Positions 48,801 to 60,800 of a DNA stretch of 64,000 bases are shown piece by piece (positions within the stretch are counted from its first letter, which is position 1; each line of letters opens with the position of its first letter). This DNA comes from Metallyticus violacea (lineage: Eukaryota > Arthropoda > Insecta > Mantodea > Metallyticidae), in the NCBI GenBank assembly GCA_030762175.1, contig CM060842.1, positions 70,359,501-70,423,500 on the forward strand. Reading direction: 5' to 3'. Below the pieces are notes generated by a model that worked only from the letters and a program-made list of their open reading frames with translations, did not search any database and was not told where the DNA came from. Made by a program: the position numbers and the translations under genes.

Positions 48801-51800
48801 TTTTCCTTACATTATCCTCATTCTTATCCATTTTTCTCAAACTTTACCTAAATAGTTTTTGATCATTTTATATCCTTCTCTCCTTTTACAGTTAAAATCT
48901 TCCTAATTAAAATTTCCCATCCTAAATTTTCCCATTTTTTATTCCAAACCTTTTCTCTCCACAAATTTGTTTGACTACAATATAACAAACAATGAAAATC
49001 TGTATTGGTTTCTCCACATATTAAACAATTTCCTATTCCTTTATCATATCCTAATCCTTATAAATTCATAACTCCAGTTCTAGCCCAAGCAAACCCTTCT
49101 CTACTGGCCTTATGTCATTGTTCTATATATTCTTCCCTATCCCATACAATTTTACCCCTATAAATTCTCAATGAACACTTTATCTTCCAATCTTAGATTT
49201 ATTTCTTTCCAAAATCCTCTGTTTCAGTATTCTCTATTACCCACACTTTTCCTAAACCTACCTGTTGTAAAATTTTCTTGCTCTTTGAAACACCATGATT
49301 CTTTCCACTTACATTTCTCCTGTATAAAAAATGCCTTAATAATATCACTCTCTTCTAATGTGTTAATTCTGAATAAATATTTCATAAATCTTGTGATTGT
49401 TTTTTTCTTAGTGAAATATCTACCTAATTCTAGCCGTGCTATACCATTTGGGGATGATGATGGTAAACCTAAAATAAATTTAAAAAAAACTTCTATTTAT
49501 TTTATAAACATTTTTCCATGCATCCTCTACACCCCAAATTTCTGGCCCATACAACATTTTAGCTTCCCCCCCCCCCCTCTTAGTGAAATATCTACCTAAT
49601 TGTAGCTGTGCTATACCATTTGGAGATGATGTTGGTAAATCTAAAATCGATGTACATAAACTTCTATTTACTTTATTAACATGTTTCCATGCATCCTCTA
49701 CACCCGAAATTTCTGGTCCATACAACATTTTAGCTTCCACTGTGGTTGTGTATATTCTTTCCAGCCATTTCACTCTTATATCAAGAAAATTTCTTAAACA
49801 TGCTCTTACAACACTCATACCTGCTTTTCCTTTGCTATTTCAACAATTAATAACACTGTTTATGACAAGACTAGGTATACTCAGATGCATTGTGTAAATA
49901 TTGCTAAATAAAATAAGATAAAAACATGTCCCCTTTCAGACTCAAAAATACTTTCTGTAATAAAGAGTAGATTATGAGATTGTATTACATATCAATAATA
50001 ATAATTTTGTTTTAACTAAGTCTTCTGGGCTTCATCTTCCTAGTCATGAACGAAACATCTGGAAAGATGGAAGAATCACATTGGGCCATGGCCTTACAGC
50101 CTGGAAGACTCATTAACATAATTGACACTGGCCATGAAAGCTTACATTCTACAAATAATAATAATAATAGTGGTAGTGACACTGACAAATTATTCATTTT
50201 ATTAAGTTGGCTCTTACAATTCCTTCTGGCTTCTAGAGTGTCACCCCAAACATATTGTTATATTAATCCTGAAAGAAAACTAGAAAACTGGGATCGATGT
50301 TTGTACAGTGAAACCTGTTCAAGACGAAAGTGACATGATCCTAATATTTTCCCATTTTGGCAAGGTTTCCATATTATTCAGAAATTTCATTTTTTTTTTT
50401 TTTTTCCCTGTGTATAATTTTAAGATTAATTGCAAACATTATGCCTATAGTTTCAATATCATTCATTTTATCTTACCTTAGTACATATATAGTTTTATAT
50501 CCACTGGATAATCCAGTACATATATTATTCCGATCTTTCTGTCCTTTCACCAACACATTCAACATAACACTCATTAGGAAATTTTACACTATACATTTGA
50601 GTCTCTTTGTCCTTGGGCTAATGCATGCAGCACAACATTAAATAGGAACAAAAATTGTTAATTGGAACATTGCACAGTGAAGCTAATCATATATTAAAAT
50701 CATTATGTGATTGAGTTGAACTAACCCTCTTTGGTCCACTTACTTGTTTAAATATGTAGAACTAGTTTCACAAACCCTTCGTTTTGAATCATCAGCCCCA
50801 TTTTCAAATAGAGGATAAACCGATATGCTGTGCAGATGTGTAATCTGCTCTGGTGAGGGGTGAAGAACATAAACATATATCTTAATATTAAATAGGAATC
50901 TTAACACTATACATATCTGAATATCTTGTCTTGTAATTCATTTTCTCTTTATCCTTTAACAAAAGTGCTACATTTTTACGCAACATCCTTTATCACAAAA
51001 TTCATAGCTTTTCTTAGAACACACACATCTTTCCAAGCAACAGACAGTGCCGAAGAAAAAAACCACATTTGCAACTGTAACGCCTTTCTTTTGTCCTTGA
51101 CATGCTCTCTGCTTGTGTATGTATGTTTACAAAGCAATTTCATTTTAACTTAATGACCTACATTTACATTTGCCAGTAAGGCTGTAGATATTTGATGAAA
51201 GGTGCTTCTTGTACGTCATTACTACTTTGTGTCATGACATTTCCCTTTCAAATGGTTAAATGGTTACCTTCCAGTTGTAAGTGTTCTGTTTCAATTTCTC
51301 ACCAGTTACTCAAGATCAGTAACAAGCAAGGAAAAAGATCACCAGATATAGTGGGATATTTGTGATGCTGCATTTTTCATACAAATACAAGATATAAAGT
51401 GCCAGAGCATTCATTTGCTGCAGCACTCCAAAAGAAAATGGTGACCTATGCTTGCAGCTTCCTGATTCAAACATAGTGCAGGTTGGCAAAAATTATCATG
51501 TCCAAAATTGTTTCAGAAGTGCAGTGTATTTTCAAACAGCTTTACATTAAAATGAAACTTTGAAGAAGTGGAGGCAGGAAAAAATTGTACAACACTGGTA
51601 ATTCTAGAACTGAAAAGATAAATTTTGAAGGGAAATTACTGTACCTGCATTTTTTCCTTGAATTATCTGATCGTAATAAATATTTCATTTTGAATTAGCA
51701 GACCATAATAAATATATCAAACATTGTGCCAAAACAGATGATTTATCTTACTGTGAAATGATTATCTTTTTACAGTACTTAAGAAACCAGAAGTTTGGCC

Positions 51801-54800
51801 TTTGTGAAGCATTATTTAAAGTAGGAGATTGGAATCATGCTAAGCAGCTGATTAGGAGATTACCAGATCATTTTGTGTTGGAACAACCTCCAGTTGCACG
51901 TGCTTTGTGTCAGCTTCTGCATTCTGTAATGGAACCTGTATATAGAAAGTAAGTCATTTTTATAGTAGATTTACTATGTTCAATAGAGAGTGCATATAAT
52001 GAAGTAATTCAGTGGCAAATTCAAATATTAGAAGTCAGCACAGGAATCATTCTTAATGAGCACTAAATCTAACTTTACATTTAATATTACAAGTAAATAA
52101 ATTGTTTTAAATAAAATTCCATGCTTGTTTAAAAGAATATAGTTGAGCTATTATGCACTTTAGAGCTTTCTATAGTTAACTTGTTAATAAAGAAAGATCA
52201 GCTTTGCTTATTGAAATCTCAAAATTCTATACACAGTATCAACCATTTCCTGAAATATTTATATCTGATAATTGCATTTATATACTTAGACTTTAAGGGT
52301 ACCCAAAAGCTTTGAAGGTAAAACAAAAGAATCATTTGCATAACTTCTGCTACTGCTAAGTAGAAAAGTTTAATTATTTTAAAAATACCTTTAAAAAGAA
52401 AACTACAAAGTGACATAACAAAGTGTAATAGGCATGCCATAATTTCAGTGACATCTGCAAACATCAAACCAGATGCTTTATCAAATTGTTAAATATAGTG
52501 TATGTGCCTACCTCATCTAAACCAAAAAATGTTGAGATTACCAGCTCTCTTTTTCCAAGAATTTTGGCTAATGAAATAAAACATAATTCTTTGTATGTAG
52601 TTGGTTGTCCTATTTAATAGTTCTTGTATGATTTTATGTGTTTATTGTTATTACTTTCCAGCAACACAAGGCAACAGTAGAACATGTAAAGCATAGATTG
52701 CTATAACTTTCTAAGTGCATTGGCATGTTGTGAACCAAGTGAAATGCTCAGTGTTCCTTTTGCAAAGAGTTCAGTTATAATATGTATATATTGGTACAGA
52801 CTGTAGGATATTCAGAGTAAGTTTAAAGTAAATTCCCTGAAACTAGGAGACCAAATCTTTCCATAGTAAAGAGTTTATGCACAATATTTGGGATATTGGA
52901 AATGTTAATAATAGAAGAACCTAAACTTGATTTGGTTTTAATTCAAAATAAATTTCGTGCCAGAACTAATACAGTGAAGCAATGAATTTATTCTTAATTA
53001 GACAGTGAGTAGATTTAATACTCTTATGCTCCATTTACCATTGAATTTACATAACATGTTCAATGGTAACTCAATGGTAAGTGGATCATGAGAGCATTAA
53101 ATAAACTCACTGTCTAATTAAAATTGATTTGGTTTATTTACAGATGCTCTTTAACATCTCAGGTCATCAGCATCCCATTCAATTCGTCAGTCCTGGTGGT
53201 GTAGTGGTTACCATACTAGCCTCCTAAACCCAAGATCGCAGGTTCAAACCTGGCCAGGACTGATGGATTTTTTTGGGTGTAAAAATCCTAAATATGGCTT
53301 CCTTCAGAAGGGAAGTAAAGCCGTGGGTCCCATGTCGTACATTTACGGCACGAAAAAGAACCTCAAGCCTGAAAGAGAGGCCTCTGAGCAAAATTAGTTG
53401 GCCATTTCACACCCTGAGTTGAATGGGACACTGATGACCTGAGATGTTAAAGAGCATCCATAAATAAATCAATCAATCAATCAAACCCATTCAATTCAGA
53501 ACATGAAACCAATTAATTTTGCTTAGAGGCCTCTACTTGCAGCCTTGATGTTCTTTTAGGAGCCATAAATTTACAATAGGGACTCGCAGCCTTCATTCCC
53601 TACCAAAGGAAGCCATACTTAGGATTTTTATGCCAGAAAAAAATCCATTGATCTTGGCTGGGATTGAACCCACAATCTAAGAACCTAACTAAACAGATAT
53701 ACAGTGTATGGAAGAAATCCTTGCAATTTAGATAAATTGAAAATGAGCATTTGTCATAATAAAATAGTGTTTATTTTTCAAAGGAAATTGTTTCTTAAAT
53801 TTCATCAGTAGATTCCAAAAATTTTGAAAAATTAGGATAAAAATTCCAGCCCTTAGTTTGGCTAATTAGCTACATGATTGTATGTAATAATTTGTTATGG
53901 AATGAGTTAACATTGCACAAATTACAGACTTTCATTGTCAGCAAAATGCAAATGCCATGAAAAATTGGTTTACACAACTGATAACCATCTAGGTGAAATA
54001 TCTAAAAGTGGTGCAATGCAATATTATGAGTCTTATGGCTGTTTGTCAGTTTGCAGAAATGTTGTGATGTTAGTGACTTCAGAGGTAACAAGAATAAAGT
54101 ATAAACCCAGTTTTATTTTATACTTGCCAACTAATACTGTAATTCTTTTATTTCTATGGTTCCTTTGAATTATTTGGACCAACTTTTAAATGTCATAGGG
54201 ATTTAGAGAAAAATATTCTTGAAAATTTGGATCAATTTAAATTGGTAACTAAACTCTTGAAAGTCTTTCAAAAGCCAATTAATTATCAAGTGTAATCATT
54301 AGGTTTCAAGAAAAAAGGAGTTTTAAAGCTTAAAAGTTCATAAAAATTTTAGCATATAGAGAGAAAAGGGAGATTTTAAACAAATGCTCATTCAAGATTG
54401 GTAGAAAAGAGGTATAGTATTATTGCCAGTGAAAAGGTGGAAAAATCAAATATTATTAAAAAAGAAAAGCAAGGATGTTAGTTGTGTTGTAAGAGTTTTT
54501 TTTTAAAAAAAGCTTTAAAAATTCTAAAATTTTATTTATTTATTTTAATACCCTTAGGGTTTAGCGTTTCAAATGGTAAAATTTTAAACAGAAAATGTTT
54601 TTCTTTCTTGCCAAATTAATTCTCTGTACTTACAGCACACAGTATACGTTAGGAAGTTTTAATTAAATAATTCTTATTTATATTATTAAACTGAATCTCT
54701 TAAAAATGGATTTATACATTTTAAAAATTTTACCCTTGTTGACACATAAACCTGTAAGAAATGATAAACAGTAACATCTTAACACTATGATTGAAATATT

Positions 54801-57800
54801 TTAAAAATGTTTGCATATAAAATAATGTTTTGGAAGAGTTGCTAAAAGCATATTTTACTTATCTAAGAAAAAAATATTAAAAAACACACATTCCAGAATT
54901 TTTCCCTTATTGTAGCTAGCAGTATGCTCTTTTTGACAGAATGATTTATAGTTTTTGAATTGCAGGAATTTTCACAGTGAAATATAGTATAACATAACAA
55001 ATTATTATTGAGGAAATCACTCAAATTTCACTAATTTAGTTCCACTTACTTGGACATGTTTCAAAGGCAATTGCCTTTGAAACATGTCCAAGTAAGTGGA
55101 ACTAAATTAGTGAAATTTGAGTGATTTCCTCAATAATAATTTGTTATGTTAGAATGATTTATGTTTCTAAATGCTTCAGATTAACTATGAAATCTACTGT
55201 AAACACGTGAATGATGTAAAAATTAGATGGGCTGCACTTCTGTTAAAATATGTACATTTACTGTGGTGGTATCATGGTAAATAAAGCAATGATTGAAGAT
55301 AGTTGTCTCTAGTCCTGAGAAAATTGGCATGCCTGCATATATGTTTGCAAACATTTGAGCTCATATGCATGTGTGCAGTGAAGTAGTGCAACTTTGTCGT
55401 ATAGAATTTGATTGGAATTATTGATTCAAGCCAAAACATTTTGAGCAAGAAAGGAGTGCATACATATGTTTGAGGAGAATTTTTGTAGTATCATTTTGAA
55501 TTTTATGTGCTTCACAGGAACTGTGGCTTAGCAGAGAAAATAGTTGGTCGTCCTGTGGTACCATTAAACAATCCCTTATCACCTCAATCTGTGCACACCT
55601 TTATGGAGCTAAGAGAATCAGTGATACCCATGCTTATTGCTCTTGGACCTTCAATGCACTATGATCCTGTGCTTATGTATAAAGTCCTGCGTTTATCCAA
55701 AGCATCACTTATGCAGGTTGGTATATATTAATATAAGAAGGCATAAGTAAATTATTTTTATGGTCTGAAACTTTCTCATAAACTGTGTTTAAAGTTTGTT
55801 ATTTTTGGAAAAAATTATTACAAATATTATAATTAGAACTTTGAAGATTTTACTGGGCCATTTCATGCATTTTGATCCTTTACATTTCATATTAGAACTA
55901 TTTGCAAGCAAAGTGCCTCTTCAGCTCGGAATATGAGTAATTTATCATTTTATAACAGTGAGTGTTTCAAATACTAGAGAATAATATTTATTAGCAGTAT
56001 GTAAGTAGTAATGTTAATGTAAATAATAATTAATCTGTCATCTAACACACTCTTATGCTTCACTTACTTTTAAATATGGTGGGATCAGTTTCGAAGAGAC
56101 ATCCTCTCCATCTTCAACCAACTTGACGCCTGGTATGAGAAACTAACATCTATGAGGATCTGTGGCTCCGTCCTGGTGGTGTTTTTTCTTTATAAACTGG
56201 AAATTTGTATTACACACTCCTATAATGTCAAAATTCATAAGATGATCCCTATGTTTATGAATGTAAATCTTCTCCCATGTGTCTAATTCTGTACGTCCTT
56301 GTGCTTCTTTTAGTAACTTTATTTCTCTTTATATGATGTTCCTTTAACTGTATTGCTATGTTCCTTTTAGTTTTTCCAACATATATCTTATCACATTCTT
56401 TACATGTTATTTTGTAGATGCCTGACTTTTTCTGCTGTGGAATGTTATTAAAACTGTTGTCCACTAAAGCATTTTTCAGAGTGTATCTGTTAACAGGTGC
56501 CAATTTAATGTTAATATCTTTAAAAAAAATTGGAATTTATTCATAGCTACTGGATGGTAGGTGAATTTTTTAAAAACCGGTCTCTCTTTTTCAGTTAGTA
56601 GTATGGTGGTATTCTTGATCAATTTCTTCTTTAGGAATCTATTAAGTTTTTTTGTTTATTACATTTTTGTTAAAACCATTTATAATGGCAATCTGTATCT
56701 TCTCAAATTCTTTTTTGTACTCCTCTTTACTGATTGGTAAATTCACCCATCTATGTGATAAGCTGTTAAAAATTGAGTGCTTGTGAGCTATGGGGTTAAA
56801 CCCATTTGATTTTATATAGCTATCTGTGTGTGTGTATCCTTTCTATAGATTCCAGATTCTAAATTTTCATGATTATTATTAATTTTTATATCTAAAAATG
56901 GCAATATTCCCTTAGTTTCTGTTTCCAGTGTGAAGGATATATTCTTATCTATATATTTAAAAGCTTCAAAGCATCTTCAACAAATTCTTTTTTCACTATA
57001 CTAAAAATGTCATCAACATATCTATACCAGCATTTAAAATAATGTGGGAAGGCGGAAATTATGTGAGTTTCAAATGTACTCATAAATAAATCTGCCAGAA
57101 AGGGGATAAAGGATTTCCCATTGTGAGTCCTGTTTTCTGTTTATAGAACTCCTGCAAATGTAAAATATACAAATGTTAGTAAGGTGGACGTATTTTTTCC
57201 TGTGAGTTTCATTAATTCCTATCTCCTGTAACCAATCATTCAAAAATGATAAAATCTTGTCAGTTGGAATACTCGGGAACAAAGATACATCGTCAAAAGA
57301 CACTAAAATATTAGAGAGTAGAACTTTAAAATCTCTTATTTTTTCTATTAACTGGAACAAGTTTTTTTATGCTTCTACTTTGAAACCTTGGTAGAGCTGT
57401 AAATCTGTAAGCCATTTTGCGAGAAAGTATTTAGGGGTATTTTCATTATTAATGATGGGTATATTATTAACCAGTCCCACCATATTTAAAAGTAAGTGAA
57501 GCATAAGAGTATGTTAGATGACAGATTAATTATAATTTACATTTAACAAGCTTCACTGTGTAAGTTTCAACATAATTTTTTAAAAATGTCTTTATTTTTC
57601 GAAAGTTCTTAAATGAAGTAGTAATTTGTTTGCTAATTGATGAAAATTAAAGAGTGTGATAAATAATTAGAAACTTCTGACCCATAGCACGCACTATGTA
57701 GTAAAGAATATTGGTGAAGATAAAGGAAAAATAATTTCTTAAAATTAAGAGATATTTTCAGAAATGCTTGCAGATGTTATTTTTTCATTATTGCATGTAT

Positions 57801-60800
57801 GTTATTGAAAGCAATAAGAATTCAATAATTTTGAATGAAGATTTTCCATGCTTGAAGATAATATTGTAAAGGATCATCTCTTTTCATACATTTCATTCGT
57901 AGCTGTGATGAACATCTACAGTGGTAATGCAGAGCTTGTTTAATAATTTTTATACTCTGACTTGAAGGGATCTTTCTGCAGATTGGTTGATAAAACTTTC
58001 CACTTGCAGTTGATTATACAAGAGGATGAGTGGGCTAAACTGGAGTGAGAAGTTCATGTAATGACTAAGGTGTTGGAGAATTTGTCATTTATTGTCTTAG
58101 CTATCTGAAGTGCAATAAAGTCATGGTTAGGTGTTTTATGGGTCGGTTTTATTTGGGTTTTCTGTAGAGCAGGGAGCCATGCCTTGTTTAGTTTCCATAT
58201 TTCTTCTTTTTCGTTAAAATTGTTGGGATGTTTGAAGAGTTCTATGGCTTCATGGTTAAGTTCATTTTCAGCATGACACCCTCCAGCTGGTACCTGGCCA
58301 AGAGTTAAGCCAGCAAGTATGGTAGAGAGAGATAATCCCCACATGTGGCATGGGATGGTAACTTTAAATTTCAGAAGTTGATTGCTAAATATTGTAAATA
58401 AAACTTAGTTAGCATGCAGTGGTTCAAATTTAGCTTAATCACAATCTTGCACTCAAGAAACTAACTTTGAAAGTTGAATTCAATTCCATGTATTGAAATA
58501 ACTTTAAAACAGTAAATGATTATCCGGCTAAAATACTTTACAAAATATTCTTTGAAACATTATTTAAAGAACATTAGTGTTAGCATACTTTGAGAACAAC
58601 TTGAAAAAATATACACTCAAGTTCCTATTACCTTAAAACCTAGCAGGAACTTAAAACTCACATTAAGACTTTACAATTCCAGAATATAGTTATAAAACCT
58701 CTATACTATTATTGTCTCTGGGTTGAGCTAGAGCAGAGAGCTGCAGTCCTAGAAATTTAGAATAATGGCCAAGACTCGTTTTCCCCAATGAATCCAGAGT
58801 CCCCTCTGTTTGAAACACCATTCTAGAAACAATTACATCATATAAATTCTATAAGATTCCTTACTTGCCCAAAGCTATAGGAACATGAGACAGTTAGCAA
58901 AGGCTTCAGAATGGACATCAAGATGAGAATGGGAAAGGAAGGGGATGAGGCAAAAGGTAAACAGAAGTTTGTGCAAGAATGACAGATTATTTTGATTTGT
59001 TTATTTAAGGATGCTCTTTAACATCTCAGTTCATCAGCGTCCATTCAATTCAGAGCGTGAAACAGCCAACAAATTTTGCTCAGGGGTCTCTTCTTTCAGG
59101 CTTGAGGTTCTTTATCATGCCGTAAATGTACGGCACAGGACCCATGGCTTTACTTCCCTTCCGAAGGAAGCCGTACTTGCGATTTTTACGTGCAAAAAAA
59201 ATCCATCAATCCTAGCCAGGTTTGAACCCACAACCTTGGGTTTATAAGGCAAGTATGGTTACCACTACACCACCAGGACGAATGGCAGACTATCCAGGTA
59301 ATTCACACTATGTTGCATTGTTCCAATATTTACAGGAGTACAAAATTCTGTGTTCATATGGTGCTGTATGCAAAGACTTAATGCAACACAGAGTCAACAC
59401 CTGGATTGTGGAGTATAAGAGATACTATTGATTAGGCCAGCCAGAAAAATCTGCTATTTTGTAACATGAACTGATCTTACCCATGATACACTGGGGTTGG
59501 AATGAGGGACTAAGGGAGTGAAACTGCTGGAGTCAAGTGAAAGTGTATATTCGTGTAGCAGAAAACAGGCTGTTACATATGTGAACATGTTTACAGCAAA
59601 ATGTTCATATATATAAAAGTGTGTATAATTACCATGCATTAATATACTTCCTTATGCATACCATGAGACAGAATATTTGTTTCCAGCTATGGAAGTCGAA
59701 AGCAAGTATTTCCCATAATTGACAAAATTACAGAATTACATGCATTTAAAAACATTTTGCTTTAAACATGTTCACATATATAAAAGGACATATTGCATGC
59801 AATATACTTCCAAACATCCCATGAGATAGAATATGTTTGTTTTATATTGAACATGTTTACCTCAAAATGTTTTTAAATGCACATAATTCTGTAATTTTGG
59901 CAATTATGGGAAGTACTTGTTTTTGACTTCCATGACTGAAAACGAGTATATTTGGTCTCACGGTATGTGTGTTGAAGTATATTGTATGCAAAGTAATTAT
60001 ATGCACTTCTTTATATGTGAACATGTTTACTGCAAAATGTTTTTAAACACATTAATTCTGTAATTTTGTCAATTTTGGAAAATACTTGTTTTCAGCTACC
60101 ATAGTTGAAAACATGTATTTCCCGTAATTGACAAAATTACAGAATTATGTACATTTTAAAAACATTTTGTGGTAAATATGTTCACTATATAACAGCCTGT
60201 TTTTCGTTTTCTTCTACATAGACATACACCTCACTTGACTCCAGCAATTTCACTCCCACAATTCAGCATTACCCAGTGCATCGTGGGTAATCTAACCTTT
60301 GGAATAAAATCATTATATTCTAATATTACCCAAGATTGTATTGCACCAAAGACAGCTATGACAGTCAATTCTCTTGAAACCTATAGGCATCCACTAAGCC
60401 TCATGCCCAATCAACAACAATCAGAAAACTACATCAACCAGTCAGGAGCTAGACGCTTCCAGGCCAGAGTATATAAACTATGCAACACTGATAGGTTCCC
60501 CATGAGCTGTTGCTAAAATCTGCAAAAGAGTATTTTGGCTTCTCCACTGAAGAAGTTTACATAATGACCTTCAAGCCAGCAAATCCTTCATTCTATTGAT
60601 TCCAGCCATGAAAGTCTTTGATTTTTTTTTTTTTTCCCCTTACCATGTGCTGCAGAACATCACTGAGCTACAGCAAGTGACTCCTCAAGAAAACAACTTG
60701 TACTATGAGATCATCACATTATTAGATGAAGTAATTTTACCTTCTCTTTCATATATGGACTGCAACTGCTGCATTGCAGAAGAGGTTTGGAATATAGTCA

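Noticed and set aside
53190..53262. Possible tRNA gene (A and B boxes, cloverleaf-like head)
   Set aside because: The same head with the same long body and AATC tail occurs in several copies with target duplications; it is a SINE head.
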